Notes: generated by a model from the sequence alone, not told the origin. DNA of 64,000 nt from Oceanobacillus kimchii X50 (GCF_000340475.1 NZ_CM001792.1:2546921-2610920), one strand, 5' to 3'. Shown: positions 19,039 to 30,558, numbered from the stretch's first letter. Translations and numbers: made by a program.

Positions 19039-19972
19039 GAATCATTTCCTTTCTTTTCTTGTTGTCTCGTTTATTCCAGAAATAAGCAATGGTTATTGTT
19101 AGAATAATTGCTGTTAACAACCGAATAATGAGTAACGGCCATACAGGTATCCCCAGTGGAATAAATACCAGTGTATCTTCCACGACAGCATGACAAGACA
19201 CGAGAAAAATTAATGCGAGAGACATATCCTTTTTAGATACATTATCTTCTTTCACAGCTTGAATCATTAATCCAGCTCCATACGCTAGACCAATGGTTAA
19301 ACCTGCAACCATGGTCATGGAAGCACTCTTATCTATACCTAGCAAACGCATAAAAGGAGCCATCTTATTCGACATAGCATCTAACCAGCCGCGGTCACGC
19401 ATCAATTGCATCACGATCATTAGGGGAATTACAATGCACGCTAACTGCACAATTGCAATTATTGCCGTTTGTGCACCATGCAATATAATTTCTCCCCACC
19501 CATTTGGAGCAGATTCAGAACCTGACACAAATCCATATTGCGCCATTTCTGATCCACCATTCCATACCAGGTTAATAATAAATGCAGAAAACAATGCTAA
19601 ACCCACACGTACACCAACGATTATCCACCACTTTACACCCACACTTGTCGCAACCGCAGATTCAACAAATAAATTATGAGAGAAGGATAACATGATTGCT
19701 ATAATAAATACTTCTTTAACTGTAAAGTCAAACGAAATAATGGCAGCAATACCTGCATAAAGATTTAATGCATTCCCTAAAACTAACGGCACCGCAGCTT
19801 CTCCTGACAAACCTAATAATCCCATCATTGGAGAAATAAGCTTTATAAACCAAGGTAAAACTGGAGTAAATTGAAGTATCGTAACAATTAATGTTATCGG
19901 GAAAATAATCTTCCCTAATTTCCATGTAGTATTAAGTCCTTCCCAAAACCCTCTTTGTAGCGTACCAGACAT
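19013..19972 (-). CDS. yvoD: Membrane protein with nucleoside-recognition (Gate) domains, YvoD
   Basis: The product is 319 aa with about eight hydrophobic segments in two related halves, each with the Gate-domain pattern. Function is unknown; related domains occur in spore maturation proteins SpmA/B and nucleoside transporters. The start at 19972 (MSGTLQRGFWEG) has GGGG upstream; the ATG three codons earlier is too near. It lies between lgt and ppaX, as in B. subtilis. Confidence 0.88.
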   Translation of the reverse strand: MSGTLQRGFWEGLNTTWKLGKIIFPITLIVTILQFTPVLPWFIKLISPMMGLLGLSGEAAVPLVLGNALNLYAGIAAIISFDFTVKEVFIIAIMLSFSHNLFVESAVATSVGVKWWIIVGVRVGLALFSAFIINLVWNGGSEMAQYGFVSGSESAPNGWGEIILHGAQTAIIAIVQLACIVIPLMIVMQLMRDRGWLDAMSNKMAPFMRLLGIDKSASMTMVAGLTIGLAYGAGLMIQAVKEDNVSKKDMSLALIFLVSCHAVVEDTLVFIPLGIPVWPLLIIRLLTAIILTITIAYFWNKRDNKKRKEMIHEHSYHTL

Positions 19973-20004
19973 GTTATTCATCCCCTGACTAGTCGTGTTG
20001 GACT

Positions 20005-20871
20005 TTATTTTTTCTTTTTCTTATTTGTTTTTTTATTCTTCTTTTTGTTTTTTGGTGGTGCATCTAAATAACGCTCGCTAACGGTTTTACGGCGATAAAT
20101 AATAAAAACAATAGACACAATGATAGTTAAGATTGAAATAAATTGTGCTGTACGAATTATATCGAACATATACAGACTATCGGTACGTAATCCTTCAATA
20201 AAGAATCTTCCAATTGAATACGTAATTGCATAGGTTAAGAATACTTCCCCTCGCACAGGATTGTACTTTCGTAAAAGCAATAATCCCACAAAAATTAATA
20301 TATTCCATACCGATTCATATAAGAATGTCGGATGATACATTACACCATTAATAGTCATTTGGTTCATAATAAAATCAGGCAAATATTGATGAAAACTTTC
20401 ATATGTAGCTTGTGAAATCGGTCCACCATGAGCTTCTTGGTTTACAAAGTTCCCCCATCTTCCAATCGCCTGTCCTAATATTAGACTTGGAGCAACAATA
20501 TCAGCTATTTGCCAAAAAGAAACTTTTCTTACTCTAGCAAAAACAATCGCCGTTAGTACTCCTCCAATTATTGCTCCATGGATAGCAATTCCGCCTTCCC
20601 AAATTGCAAATACTTTCCACCAAGGACCATTAACATACTGATCAAACTCAAAAAATACATAGTAAATTCTTGCAAAGATTATTGCAATTGGAACGGCAAA
20701 CATGACAAAATCTAACATTAAGTCTTTTGTTAACCCAAGACGATCTGCCTCTTTTGAAGCAAGGTAAATTGCTAATATCGCACCAAATGCAATAATTATG
20801 CCATACCAATATATCGAAATGGGGCCAATTTCAATAAATACTCTATCGATTGGTGCCGCAGTTTGTAGCAT
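20005..20871 (-). CDS. lgt: Prolipoprotein diacylglyceryl transferase
   Basis: Lgt attaches diacylglycerol from phosphatidylglycerol to the lipobox Cys of prelipoproteins. The product is 288 aa with seven membrane spans. The signature IGRWGNFVNQEAHGGP is near 135, and a second conserved region around HPTFLYESVWN follows. It has an unusually basic tail (NKKKNKKTNKKKKK). It starts 14 bp after hprK with AAAGGAGG. Confidence 0.96.
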   Translation of the reverse strand: MLQTAAPIDRVFIEIGPISIYWYGIIIAFGAILAIYLASKEADRLGLTKDLMLDFVMFAVPIAIIFARIYYVFFEFDQYVNGPWWKVFAIWEGGIAIHGAIIGGVLTAIVFARVRKVSFWQIADIVAPSLILGQAIGRWGNFVNQEAHGGPISQATYESFHQYLPDFIMNQMTINGVMYHPTFLYESVWNILIFVGLLLLRKYNPVRGEVFLTYAITYSIGRFFIEGLRTDSLYMFDIIRTAQFISILTIIVSIVFIIYRRKTVSERYLDAPPKNKKKNKKTNKKKKK

Positions 20872-20885
20872 ATTTTAATCCTCCT

Positions 20886-21818
20886 TTATTCAAGTTCTCC
20901 TTTTTCAATCATTGTAGACAATCTTTCTGAAAATTCTTCTGCTGTATTCACTCCCATTCGTTTTAATCGGAAGTTCATTGCAGCTACTTCTATTATTACT
21001 GCAAGGTTTCTTCCAGGACGAACAGGTATGGTTGCTTTTGGTAAATGCACATCCATGATTTTCATCATATCTTCATCCAAACCAAGACGATCATATTGTT
21101 TTTTCTCATCCCAATTCTCGAGATTAATAACTAAAGAAATTCGCTTCTTACTGCGTACAGATCCAGCTCCAAATAGGGTCATTACGTTAATAATACCAAG
21201 ACCTCTGATCTCTAATAAATGCTCAATTAAGGGAGGAGCATTTCCAATTAGGCTATCATAATCTTCTTGCCGAATCTCTACATTGTCATCTGCGACTAAT
21301 CGATGGCCTCTTTTAACTAGTTCTAAAGCTGTTTCACTTTTACCTACTCCACTTTGACCAATAATTAACACACCAACTCCATAAATATCTACGAGAACTC
21401 CATGTATAGCAGTAAATGGAGCAAACTTTGATTCTAAATAGTTGGTTAATCGGCTAATAACACGAGTAGTTTTTCTAGGAGATTGAAGAATAGGTACACC
21501 AGATTTCTCAGATGCTTCTTTCAATTCTTCAGGGATATCCATTCCTCTAGAAACAACTATCCCCGGAGTGATATCAGTACATAACCGTTCAGCACGATCT
21601 CTTCTTTGAGCCGAACTTAAATCTAGAAAATAAGCCATTTCTGTTTTACCAATAAGTTGCAAGCGTTCTTTAGGGTAATATCTAAAATAGCCAGTCATCT
21701 CTATTCCTGGTCTAGAAATATCACTTGTTATAATTTCACGTTGTATTCCATCTTCTCCTGATACTAAAGTCAGGTTAAAATTATTCAATAAATCTTGAGT
21801 ACGGACCACCGCTACCAT
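20886..21818 (-). CDS. hprK: HPr kinase/phosphorylase
   Basis: HPrK phosphorylates HPr and Crh on Ser46 when fructose-1,6-bisphosphate is high and removes the group when phosphate is high, setting CcpA activity. The product is 310 aa. The P-loop is [12 protein letters not shown] and the family signature [17 protein letters not shown] follows. The start at 21818 has AAGGAG 8 nt upstream; the ATG six codons earlier coincides with that ribosome binding site. It is the first gene of hprK-lgt-yvoD-ppaX-yvoF-glpP. Confidence 0.96.
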   Translation of the reverse strand: MVAVVRTQDLLNNFNLTLVSGEDGIQREIITSDISRPGIEMTGYFRYYPKERLQLIGKTEMAYFLDLSSAQRRDRAERLCTDITPGIVVSRGMDIPEELKEASEKSGVPILQSPRKTTRVISRLTNYLESKFAPFTAIHGVLVDIYGVGVLIIGQSGVGKSETALELVKRGHRLVADDNVEIRQEDYDSLIGNAPPLIEHLLEIRGLGIINVMTLFGAGSVRSKKRISLVINLENWDEKKQYDRLGLDEDMMKIMDVHLPKATIPVRPGRNLAVIIEVAAMNFRLKRMGVNTAEEFSERLSTMIEKGELE

Positions 21819-21873
21819 AATTGCAGCTCCTTCCATTGCTTGTTAACTGAATACCATTTTAGCATAGTCAAAC

Positions 21874-21901
21874 AAAAAAACGTAGACAAGAGTCTACGTT
21901 T
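21874..21901 (-). terminator. Terminator between yvlD and hprK
   Basis: AACGTAGAC and GTCTACGTT form a perfect stem with a 4-nt loop; on the minus strand a T7 run follows. It ends yvlCD transcripts before hprK. Confidence 0.9.
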
Positions 21902-21980
21902 CCAATAGTTTATATGAATTATTTCATCTAAGTAAAGAAAACCCGCTTATTCTGCCCACAGAAAGTTAATATTTCTTCAA

Positions 21981-22232
21981 GGAACTGAGACAAACAAAAG
22001 GAAGATAGCTAAATTAGCGTAAGAAATATACGGAGACTCCTTGAAAATCAAAAATCGATTTTCTGCTTGCGATGCAATGGTGTCGATGCCTCCCATGTCC
22101 TGTGGGAGTGAGGCATAGTTGAGACCCCCAATGCATAAGCATCCGGAGGCTCACCAGCCACCGATGGATAAGCGGAGTATATTTCTGAAGCGGGATTTCA
22201 AACCCTATTGCGTAAATACTTTTGTCTCTCCA
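21981..22232 (-). repeat. Family-1 intergenic repeat, copy B (inverted)
   Basis: Read on the minus strand it shares CCCGCTTCAGAAATATACTC, CGCTTATCC, CTGGTGAGCCTCCGGATGC, GGGGTCTCAA and CTCCGTATATTTCTTACGCT with the other copies. It carries an extra segment with a CCCACAGGACATGGG hairpin. Ends GAGACAAA/TTTGTCTC are inverted. No coding capacity is visible. It fills most of 21902-22243. Confidence 0.8.
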
Positions 22233-22243
22233 TTGTCCCAAAA

Positions 22244-22600
22244 TTATCGAACGGAGTCTCTTACTAAACTATTTAAAATCATTGTAATTAAGGAAATAAT
22301 AATCGAAGCAATAATAGCAATTCCAAAACCATCAATCACAAATGAAGAACCTATCAACGCTTGAGTTATCATTAACGTAATCGCATTAATCACTATTAAA
22401 AACAATCCAAAGGTAACTATTGTTATAGGTAACGTTAAAATCACTAAAATTGGCTTCACAATTATATTTAAAATAGCTAATATAAAACTTGCTAAAACAG
22501 CTGTGCCAAATCCTTCTAAATGAAACGAGTCAAATAATTGAGCAACAGCTATTAATGCAACAGCATTTAAAATTAACGAAACAATCCATCTAATAATCAT
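22244..22600 (-). CDS. yvlD: Phage-holin-family-4 membrane protein YvlD
   Basis: The product is 118 aa with four hydrophobic segments (residues 1-20, 28-48, 52-75, 85-110), the pattern of the YvlD/YczF family (PF04020). Family members are stress-linked envelope proteins of unknown activity. Its ATG overlaps the TAA of pspC by one base (TAATG), so the two are co-translated. Confidence 0.85.
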   Translation of the reverse strand: MIIRWIVSLILNAVALIAVAQLFDSFHLEGFGTAVLASFILAILNIIVKPILVILTLPITIVTFGLFLIVINAITLMITQALIGSSFVIDGFGIAIIASIIISLITMILNSLVRDSVR

Positions 22601-22791
22601 TAATAGATATCCTCTTTAGGCATAATCATCGCAACAGCGATATAAATTAGCGAAAGTGTAAAGAAACTAGGAATAAGTAAAATAATAAAGCCAATACGTA
22701 AAATCGTGGAATCAATATTAAAATAATTTCCTAATCCTCCAAATACACCCGCTACATACTTATCTGAATCTGAACGAAATATCTTTTTCAT
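22600..22791 (-). CDS. yvlC: PspC-domain protein (YvlC-like)
   Basis: The product is 63 aa: an N-terminal PspC motif (KYVAGVFGGLGNYF) followed by one long hydrophobic stretch. PspC proteins take part in the phage-shock/cell-envelope stress response. The start at 22791 has AGGAGG upstream; the frame before it lacks one. The B. subtilis yvlAB partners are absent here; only yvlC and yvlD remain. Confidence 0.88.
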   Translation of the reverse strand: MKKIFRSDSDKYVAGVFGGLGNYFNIDSTILRIGFIILLIPSFFTLSLIYIAVAMIMPKEDIY

Positions 22792-23044
22792 GTTATACCT
22801 CCTACTCACTTATATTTATACATATACCCGTTTTTTCTATTTATATATACGTAAAAAGAGGTATAAAGTTTCATTTTCGATTATTAATAAATTTCATAAT
22901 AAGATATTTTATATAAAATCCAAATGTTGATCTCTTTGATTTCCATTTAAATCGGTTTTTCCCAACAGGACTGGTTTCCAACTAACCAGGGAAAGAAAAA
23001 TTCTTTCCGTTTTTAAAATGGAATTTTGCAATTATGAAATTGAC

Positions 23045-23716
23045 TTATTTATCAAATTGCCAAATATAGAATCTTTCCTTACCAAAGTTTGCTACAATTT
23101 CTCTACGCTCTTGCTCATCTAATTCATCCAACATTTTAAATTTGCCAAACATCCCTGCTACTTGAGAGTCATGAGATAAAATAGCTTCTAACTTTTTCCC
23201 AAAAAATTCATTAACATCTGTTATCACATCTGGACTCCCTAGATCCAACTCATAATCATTGGAAATAGCTTGAGCCCATACAGTTGGACGTTCATTAGGA
23301 TCCATTAAACGAACTGCCTCTATGGCCGCTGCCCCGAGCGCATTATGATCAGGATGAACAGCATAATCAGGATAATGCGTGATCACAAGTGTTGGACGAA
23401 TATCTTCTAATATTCCTTTTAAACGTTCGGCTACTTCTGTTCGATCTTCGAATTCGATTGTTTTATCACGATATCCTAGCATTTGTAAATCTACATCTAA
23501 AGCATCACATGCCTTGATTAATTCACTTTTTCTTATTTCTGGTAATGTTTCTCGATTTGCAAATGTAGGATCTCCCATATTTCTTCCCATTTGGCCTAAT
23601 GTTCCACAAAGATACGTAACTGGAATACCTTCAGAACGGAACTTAGCCATTGAACCAGCCGCTCCAAATGACTCATCATCTGGATGTGGATAAATTACAA
23701 CAACATGCTTCTCCAT
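23045..23716 (-). CDS. bshB2: Bacillithiol biosynthesis deacetylase BshB2
   Basis: BshB2 removes the acetyl group from GlcNAc-malate, a step of bacillithiol synthesis, or acts on bacillithiol conjugates. The product is 223 aa of the PIG-L/LmbE family with zinc ligands in HPDDESFGA near residue 11 and HPDHNALGA in the middle. The ATG at 23716 has AGGTG 6 nt upstream; a GTG three codons earlier lies inside the same site. It follows yojF by 19 bp (yojF-yojG order). Confidence 0.92.
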   Translation of the reverse strand: MEKHVVVIYPHPDDESFGAAGSMAKFRSEGIPVTYLCGTLGQMGRNMGDPTFANRETLPEIRKSELIKACDALDVDLQMLGYRDKTIEFEDRTEVAERLKGILEDIRPTLVITHYPDYAVHPDHNALGAAAIEAVRLMDPNERPTVWAQAISNDYELDLGSPDVITDVNEFFGKKLEAILSHDSQVAGMFGKFKMLDELDEQERREIVANFGKERFYIWQFDK

Positions 23717-23735
23717 TATTTTCACCTATCTTTCT

Positions 23736-24086
23736 TTAATTATGAAATGGATTTTCACTAATTTCTAATGCAACCATCAATCTACCTTCTCGATCATGGC
23801 CAGCTAATAGTAATTGTTCTTTGTGAATGGTCCAATCGGTAAGCCCTTCGGCATATACCCAGCCAATTCTTGTTTTTAATCCTATACGATACGACTTTCC
23901 ATCCCCAACAATTTTAGCTTGCTCATATATAACTTTAGCATTTCGTATGTATGCCCCAACATTATATGCTTTATCGTCAAAATGACTTGCATAAGCTCCA
24001 TTTGTTGTTTCAAGGTGAATATATACTTCTTTGTTTACATACTCATCCAGTAAACCCTGAATATGATTTATTTCAATTGGTTTCAT
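23736..24086 (-). CDS. yojF: DUF1806 protein YojF
   Basis: The product is 116 aa and soluble, with no catalytic motif I can identify. It matches the YojF family found directly before bshB2 (yojG) in many bacilli and probably assists in bacillithiol metabolism. The start at 24086 (MKPIEINHIQ) has GGAGG 8 nt upstream. Confidence 0.85.
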   Translation of the reverse strand: MKPIEINHIQGLLDEYVNKEVYIHLETTNGAYASHFDDKAYNVGAYIRNAKVIYEQAKIVGDGKSYRIGLKTRIGWVYAEGLTDWTIHKEQLLLAGHDREGRLMVALEISENPFHN

Positions 24087-24180
24087 ATTTCTAGCCTCCA
24101 ATTCATCTCAACATTTACTCTATCGAAATGATCATTTTACGTCAATCAGATAGCTTAGCATCTTTATCATGATAAGAAAA

Positions 24181-24215
24181 GAAAACAGGTAGCAATTTAA
24201 TACTACCTGTCTTTT
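24181..24215 (-). terminator. uvrA terminator
   Basis: ACAGGTAG and CTACCTGT pair around 10 nt; the minus strand continues TTTTC TTTTC. It lies just after the uvrA stop. Confidence 0.8.
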
Positions 24216-24221
24216 CAAGAC

Positions 24222-27098
24222 TTATGATTTTGATACAGTCTTTGCTTCAAGAATTTCTTTCATCCTCTGTCTATCCCTATCTAAAACTGGACTTAGATAT
24301 TTTCCTGTGTACGAAACATCTTGTTGCTCAGCAATTTGTTCAGGTGTACCAGTAGCAATAATTTGCCCACCACGATCGCCACCTTCTGGCCCCAAATCAA
24401 TGATATGATCAGCACTTTTAATAACATCTAAATTATGTTCTATGATAAGTACTGAGTCACCATTATCTGCTATTCGTTGTAAGACAGTGAGCAATCTACG
24501 AATATCATCTACATGTAGTCCAGTTGTTGGTTCATCTAAAATATAAAAGGACTTACCACTAGAACGTTTGTGCAATTCACTTGCTAATTTAACACGTTGC
24601 GCTTCTCCCCCTGAAAGGGTAGTTGCTGGTTGACCAAGTTTTACATATCCTAAACCAACATCATATATCGTTTGTAACTTACGTTTAATCTTTGGAATTG
24701 CCGTAAAGAATTCCAATGCTTCTTCAATTCGTAAATCGAGAACTTCAGAGATATTTTTTCCTTTGTACTTAACTTCTAAGGTTTCACGGTTATAGCGAGC
24801 CCCACCACAAACTTCACAAGGAACATAAACGTCCGGCAAGAAGTGCATCTCAATTTTTAAAATACCGTCACCTCGACAAGCTTCACATCTTCCGCCTTTC
24901 ACATTGAAACTGAATCTACCTTTTTTATATCCTCTTACTTTTGCTTCGTTGGTTTGTGCAAAAACATCACGAATATCATCAAACACTCCAGTATAGGTAG
25001 CAGGATTAGAACGAGGTGTACGTCCAATTGGTGATTGATCAATATCAATCACTTTATCTATATGTTCAATTCCTTTTATTTTCTTATGCTTACCCGGTTT
25101 TACTTTCCCTTTATATAATGACTTTGCTAAAGATTTATAGACAATTTCATTGACCAACGTACTCTTCCCTGATCCAGAGACCCCAGTCACTACTGTCATT
25201 AATCCAATCGGAATTTTTGCTGATACATTTTTTAGATTATTCTCAGAAGCTCCCATTACTTCTATCTTGCGTTTATCTGCTTTTCTTCGTTTTGTAGGTA
25301 ATGGAATATATTCTTTTCCAGATAAATATTTACCAGTTAGAGACTGTTCATTATTCATCACGTTTTTGGGTGTATCACTTGCTACAATTTCTCCACCATG
25401 CTCACCTGCTCCAGGTCCTATATCTACTAGCCAGTCTGCTGCAAGCATAGTATCTTCATCATGCTCGACTACAATTAATGTATTATCTAAATCTCTCATT
25501 CGTTTTAATGTATCAATTAATCGGTCATTATCACGTTGATGCAAACCAATCGACGGTTCATCAAGCACATAGAGCACACCCGTTAATGCAGAGCCAATTT
25601 GTGTTGCTAATCGAATACGTTGTGCTTCACCACCAGATAAAGTTCCCGCCGTTCTTGATAATGTTAAATAATCAAGTCCTACGTTATTAAGAAATTCCAA
25701 ACGATTATCAATTTCCTTCAAAATTAATCTAGCTATCTGTTGTTCTTTTTCAGTAAGATTGAGTTGTTGGAAAAGTTGTATTGATTCTGCTATAGAAAAG
25801 TCGGTTACATTACTGATATGTTTTCCATTAATTAATACTGCTAAGGCTTCCTTCTTCAAGCGGTGTCCTTTACAAGTAGGACAGTTTTTTTGAGCCATAT
25901 ACTTTTCTAATGTCTCTCGTATAAAATCAGAACTCGTTTCTCTATAACGTCTTGCTACATTCTTTAAAACACCTTCGAATGGTGATTCTGATCTCCTTAT
26001 ACTTCCAAAATCATTTTCATATTCAAATTTTATCTTTTCTTTGCCACTTCCTTGTAAAATGATATCCATTTGTTGCTGTGGAATTTCCTTTACTGGGATA
26101 TCCATATCAATACCAAAATGATTACAAACACTTTTTAATAATTGTGGGTAATATTGAGAACTAATTGGTTCCCACGGTGCAATTGCATTTTCATTTAATG
26201 TTTTATCCCAATCTGGAATGACAAGGTCGATATCAACTTCTAATTTTGTACCTAAGCCATCACAACTTGGACAAGCACCAAATGGGCTATTAAAAGAAAA
26301 CAGTCTTGGCTCTAGTTCGCCAATGGAAAAACCACAAATGGGGCATGCGTGATTCTCACTGAAGGTCAATTCTTCCTCACCAATGACATCGACTATAATA
26401 TTACCTTCTCCAAGCTTTAATGCAGTTTCAATAGAATCACTTAATCTCGAAGCCACACCGTCTTTTACTACAATACGATCAATTACTACTTCAATCGAAT
26501 GCTTCTTATTTTTTTCCAATTGAATATCATCTGTTACTTCTCTCATTTCATTATTTACACGAATTCGTACATAACCTTCTTGTTTTAAGTTTTTTAAGAT
26601 TTTTACATGCTCACCTTTTCTTCCTGATACAACTGGCGCAAGAATTTGAAGTTTTGTACGATCCGGATACTCTAATATCCGATCAACCATTTGTTGGACA
26701 GTCTGTGAACTGATTTCAATACCATGATTGGGACATGTCGGCCTACCAATTCTTGCATATAACAGACGTAAATAATCATAAATTTCTGTAACTGTCCCAA
26801 CCGTTGATCTTGGATTTTTACTTGTTGTTTTTTGATCAATAGATATTGCTGGAGATAGTCCTTCAATAACATCTACATCCGGTTTATCCATTTGTCCTAA
26901 AAATTGACGTGCATAGGAAGATAAGGATTCTACATATCTACGTTGACCTTCTGCATATATGGTATCAAATGCAAGAGAAGACTTACCTGAACCCGATAAC
27001 CCTGTTAATACCACTAATTTATTTTTAGGAATATTGATATCGATATCCTTTAAATTATGTGTTCGTGCTCCTTGAATTTTTATAGACTTACTTGGCAT
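24222..27098 (-). CDS. uvrA: Excinuclease ABC subunit A
   Basis: UvrA dimers scan DNA for bulky lesions and load UvrB. The product is 958 aa, the normal length, with two ABC ATPase halves (Walker [10 protein letters not shown] near 31 and GVSGSGKST near 640; signatures LSGGEAQR twice) and zinc fingers CPICGF...CPSC and CEAC...CEVC. It follows uvrB by 7 bp and shares its LexA-type promoter. Confidence 0.98.
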   Translation of the reverse strand: MPSKSIKIQGARTHNLKDIDINIPKNKLVVLTGLSGSGKSSLAFDTIYAEGQRRYVESLSSYARQFLGQMDKPDVDVIEGLSPAISIDQKTTSKNPRSTVGTVTEIYDYLRLLYARIGRPTCPNHGIEISSQTVQQMVDRILEYPDRTKLQILAPVVSGRKGEHVKILKNLKQEGYVRIRVNNEMREVTDDIQLEKNKKHSIEVVIDRIVVKDGVASRLSDSIETALKLGEGNIIVDVIGEEELTFSENHACPICGFSIGELEPRLFSFNSPFGACPSCDGLGTKLEVDIDLVIPDWDKTLNENAIAPWEPISSQYYPQLLKSVCNHFGIDMDIPVKEIPQQQMDIILQGSGKEKIKFEYENDFGSIRRSESPFEGVLKNVARRYRETSSDFIRETLEKYMAQKNCPTCKGHRLKKEALAVLINGKHISNVTDFSIAESIQLFQQLNLTEKEQQIARLILKEIDNRLEFLNNVGLDYLTLSRTAGTLSGGEAQRIRLATQIGSALTGVLYVLDEPSIGLHQRDNDRLIDTLKRMRDLDNTLIVVEHDEDTMLAADWLVDIGPGAGEHGGEIVASDTPKNVMNNEQSLTGKYLSGKEYIPLPTKRRKADKRKIEVMGASENNLKNVSAKIPIGLMTVVTGVSGSGKSTLVNEIVYKSLAKSLYKGKVKPGKHKKIKGIEHIDKVIDIDQSPIGRTPRSNPATYTGVFDDIRDVFAQTNEAKVRGYKKGRFSFNVKGGRCEACRGDGILKIEMHFLPDVYVPCEVCGGARYNRETLEVKYKGKNISEVLDLRIEEALEFFTAIPKIKRKLQTIYDVGLGYVKLGQPATTLSGGEAQRVKLASELHKRSSGKSFYILDEPTTGLHVDDIRRLLTVLQRIADNGDSVLIIEHNLDVIKSADHIIDLGPEGGDRGGQIIATGTPEQIAEQQDVSYTGKYLSPVLDRDRQRMKEILEAKTVSKS

Positions 27099-27105
27099 TC
27101 CTAAA

Positions 27106-29088
27106 TCATCCTTCCACTTTTAGTTCCAAAATGACATCTCGTAATTCTGCTGCTTTCTCGAAGTCAAGATCTTTTGCTGCTTGCTTCATCTCTTTCTCCA
27201 TTTGTTCAATTACTTTTTCTTTCTCTTTTTTCGTCATTTTGTTAATCTGTTTCGTTTTCGGTTCATATGATTCTGTTTCTTCTGCTGCGGTCGTTGCTTT
27301 AATAACATCTCGAACATCTTTTCGAATCGTTTTAGGAGTAATGCCATGTTGTTCATTATATTCTGTTTGTATTGCTCGACGTCGATTTGTCTCATCAATT
27401 GCTTTTTTCATTGAGTCCGTTATTTTGTCAGCATACATAATTACTTTTCCATTTTCATTACGTGCAGCACGACCCATGGTTTGAATCAGAGATCGTTCTG
27501 AACGTAAAAATCCTTCTTTATCAGCATCTAAGATGGTAACAAGAGAAACTTCAGGTATATCTAGTCCTTCTCTTAACAAATTAATACCTACTAAAACATC
27601 AAATTTCCCGACTCGTAAATCACGTATTACTTCTATACGTTCTAATGTTTTAATCTCGGAGTGCAAGTAAGCAACTTTCATACCTATTTCTTTTAAATAA
27701 TCGGTTAAATCCTCCGACATTTTCTTTGTTAATGTCGTGATTAATACACGTTCATTTTTTTCCATTCGGATCCGTATTTCCTCTATAAGATCATCAATTT
27801 GTCCTTCAATTGGACGCACCTCAACTACTGGATCTAATAATCCTGTAGGTCGAATAATTTGTTCTGTCATTTCAGGAGTATGTTCAAGTTCATATGGTCC
27901 AGGAGTCGCAGACACATAAACCAACTGTTTTGTTTTATCTTCAAACTCTTGAAATCGAAGTGGGCGATTATCCATCGCAGACGGTAATCGAAAACCATGA
28001 TCTACAAGCACTTGTTTACGCGCTTGATCCCCATTGAACATTCCACGAATCTGTGGAAGAGTTACGTGCGATTCATCAATAATTACTAAGAAATCCTCTG
28101 GAAAGAAATCCAATAATGTATATGGAATCGCTCCAGGTCCACGGAGTGTTAGGTGACGTGAATAATTCTCAATTCCTGAACAGAACCCCATTTCTCGCAT
28201 CATTTCTAAATCATAATTGGTTCGTTGCTCTAATCGTTGTGCTTCTAATAATTTTCCTTTATCACGCATTTCTTTTAGTTGTTCTTCGAGTTCTTTTTCT
28301 ATATTTTGAATAGCGATTTTCATTTTTTCTTCTCTCGTAACAAAGTGAGAAGCTGGAAAAATAGCTACATGTTCTCGATCACCGATTATTTCACCGGTTA
28401 GCGCATCAACTTCACGTATACGATCAATTTCATCACCAAAGAATTCTACACGAATACAATACTCTTCATGAGAAGCTGGAATGATCTCGACTGAATCACC
28501 GCGAACTCGAAATGTACCCCGTTGGAAATTAATATCATTTCTAGCATATTGAACTTCTACTAAATCACGAAGTAATTGGTCACGATCTTTCTCCATTCCC
28601 ATCCTTAATGACAACACTTGACTTTTATATTCTTCTGGATTACCTAAACCGTAAATACAAGACACACTTGCTACAATTAATACATCTTCTCTTTCAAATA
28701 ATGCAGAAGTTGCAGAATGTCGTAATTTATCAATTTCATCATTGATACTCGCATCTTTTTCAATAAATGTATCTGTAGACGGTACATATGCCTCTGGCTG
28801 ATAATAATCATAGTAGCTAACAAAGTATTCTACAGCATTATTTGGAAAAAACTCTTTAAACTCACTGTACAACTGTCCAGCTAATGTTTTGTTATGCGCA
28901 ATTACTAGTGTCGGACGGTTTATCTCTTTTACAACATTGGACATGGTAAATGTCTTCCCAGTACCTGTAGCACCAAGCAATGTTTGATGACGTTGACCAG
29001 CCAGTACTTTTTCCGTTATCTCTTTTATAGCATTTGGTTGATCACCAGCTGGGTCATAAGCAGATACTAATTCAAATTTCTCCTTCAC
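27106..29088 (-). CDS. uvrB: Excinuclease ABC subunit B
   Basis: UvrB verifies damage and recruits UvrC. The product is 660 aa with Walker [11 protein letters not shown] near 39, the beta-hairpin region ([12 protein letters not shown]), helicase motifs and a C-terminal UVR domain that binds UvrC. The start is GTG at 29088 with GGAGG 7 nt upstream. It is first of uvrB-uvrA. Confidence 0.98.
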   Translation of the reverse strand: MKEKFELVSAYDPAGDQPNAIKEITEKVLAGQRHQTLLGATGTGKTFTMSNVVKEINRPTLVIAHNKTLAGQLYSEFKEFFPNNAVEYFVSYYDYYQPEAYVPSTDTFIEKDASINDEIDKLRHSATSALFEREDVLIVASVSCIYGLGNPEEYKSQVLSLRMGMEKDRDQLLRDLVEVQYARNDINFQRGTFRVRGDSVEIIPASHEEYCIRVEFFGDEIDRIREVDALTGEIIGDREHVAIFPASHFVTREEKMKIAIQNIEKELEEQLKEMRDKGKLLEAQRLEQRTNYDLEMMREMGFCSGIENYSRHLTLRGPGAIPYTLLDFFPEDFLVIIDESHVTLPQIRGMFNGDQARKQVLVDHGFRLPSAMDNRPLRFQEFEDKTKQLVYVSATPGPYELEHTPEMTEQIIRPTGLLDPVVEVRPIEGQIDDLIEEIRIRMEKNERVLITTLTKKMSEDLTDYLKEIGMKVAYLHSEIKTLERIEVIRDLRVGKFDVLVGINLLREGLDIPEVSLVTILDADKEGFLRSERSLIQTMGRAARNENGKVIMYADKITDSMKKAIDETNRRRAIQTEYNEQHGITPKTIRKDVRDVIKATTAAEETESYEPKTKQINKMTKKEKEKVIEQMEKEMKQAAKDLDFEKAAELRDVILELKVEG

Positions 29089-29121
29089 AACAATGCCTCC
29101 GTTCTTTTCGAGCTAATATCT

Positions 29122-29157
29122 ATTATATCTCTTTATAAAAAAACGAACAAGTATTCG
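29122..29157 (-). promoter_or_regulatory. uvrBA promoter with LexA (SOS) box
   Basis: On the minus strand TTGTTC (29150-29145), a 17-bp spacer and TATAAT (29127-29122) form the promoter. The palindrome CGAACAAGTATTCG at 29144-29157 is a near-consensus Bacillus LexA box (CGAAC-N4-GTTCG, one mismatch) overlapping the -35. A/T runs flank it on both sides, so the same palindrome could also act as the minJ terminator. Confidence 0.8.
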
Positions 29158-29367
29158 TTTTTTTATATTATCTTATCTTTTATTCTACCCATTTAAGCAT
29201 AATGGAAATCATATCATACCAATTGAGTTGTATGAATTCTTAAGCTTGAACAAGGAAGTGTATTGTTATATAAAATTAAAACGAACAATACTTCAGATAT
29301 ATTTACATATACCTTCCAATTATTGTTCGTCATACTAGTCATATTTTTATTGCTCTACTTTCCTCAG

Positions 29368-30558
29368 TTAGCCAGTTTGCTTTTGTTTCTGTTTAAAAGG
29401 TTCCTTAGGAAATAATAACCCTAAAGCATGATGCTCTCCTTCATATAGAGATCCTTGAACAAGTCTAATTTCTTTATGATAATCAATAATTTCTAGTTTA
29501 ATAAATGCACCATTACCTTGAAGTGCTTCATAAAAACTCTGACTATTTGTTACCTTTCGGCCGTTTACCCGATAGATAGATTCACCAGGAGATATTTCAA
29601 GTCTATTTGCTGGACTGTTAGGTAAAACCCCCACCACACGTAGTCCTTGATCATGTGGCTGATAATAAGGACGACGAAGTCTATCTCCCTCTCTATAGCG
29701 ATAATTTAAATATTCTTTACCTATAATAGCTAAAATGACTGAAGTCAGTGATAAATAAGGCACAAATATACCTGCTACAGCAACCATTAATATAACAATA
29801 GCTAACATATAATTAGCTTTTGAAACTTTCTTTATCGCATCCAAATGATAATGACCTTTTGCAGTATAATCAAATCCAATTATAAAGGGAACAAAAGCTA
29901 GTCCTAGTGATGTTTCACCAATAGATAAATAAGGCCACCAGGGTGCAAAAGAAGTAATAAGTCCTTCTGGAACTAATACAAGTAGCGGAATCAAAGCTAA
30001 TCTTTTTACTTGATGTTGGCCTACCCATATTCCCCTGTCACTAAGGGAAATCCGCGGAAATGTTGATTGTTTTTGAATTCGTTGGATTATGATCGATTCT
30101 ACAATTAGTAGCAAAGCACCTATTACTGCTAATGATTTAAAACTTAACCCATAATCAAAATTATAATTAACCTGACTTTGCATTTCTAATAGAGGTGGAA
30201 TAACTAATAACAGTAAAAATGTCAATCCAATAATATAACTGGGTGACAATAGTGTGAATTTTGTACTAATACTAAGTATAATTGTAACTATTGCTAATAA
30301 TACTAATACCTCATAAGAAAATACCATACCTGTGCCAACTGCAATTACTGATAGAACTAATCCTGTGATTAAAGAAACAACGAACGTTCCCTTCCACTCG
30401 ATAAATTTCTGGTATACTTTTATTCCAAAGTCCTGTCTCTCCCTTTTTATGCGGAAATAACTAGCTACTGTCAAAATAAACATAAACCAATACAATGTCG
30501 GATTTAGAAAAAATCTGCCGACTGCTTTCGCTCCTTCTAACAACCAAGACTCAACCAT
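29368..30558 (-). CDS. minJ: Cell-division topological determinant MinJ
   Basis: MinJ bridges DivIVA and MinD at poles and septa and so limits division sites. The product is 396 aa with about eight membrane spans in the first 290 residues and a C-terminal PDZ domain (RVVGVLPNSPANRLEISPGE...VNGRKV). The start MVESWLLEGA has AGGTG 5 nt upstream; a longer frame to 30681 reads through non-coding sequence. The order ctpB-minJ-uvrB agrees with B. subtilis. Confidence 0.88.
   Translation of the reverse strand: MVESWLLEGAKAVGRFFLNPTLYWFMFILTVASYFRIKRERQDFGIKVYQKFIEWKGTFVVSLITGLVLSVIAVGTGMVFSYEVLVLLAIVTIILSISTKFTLLSPSYIIGLTFLLLLVIPPLLEMQSQVNYNFDYGLSFKSLAVIGALLLIVESIIIQRIQKQSTFPRISLSDRGIWVGQHQVKRLALIPLLVLVPEGLITSFAPWWPYLSIGETSLGLAFVPFIIGFDYTAKGHYHLDAIKKVSKANYMLAIVILMVAVAGIFVPYLSLTSVILAIIGKEYLNYRYREGDRLRRPYYQPHDQGLRVVGVLPNSPANRLEISPGESIYRVNGRKVTNSQSFYEALQGNGAFIKLEIIDYHKEIRLVQGSLYEGEHHALGLLFPKEPFKQKQKQTG

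Noticed and set aside
22014..22241. ORFs inside repeat copy B
   Set aside because: They fall within a non-coding repeat that recurs at three other sites without the same open frame.
25150..25690. Plus-strand ORFs antisense to uvrA
   Set aside because: Shadow frames of a well-conserved gene; no independent signals.
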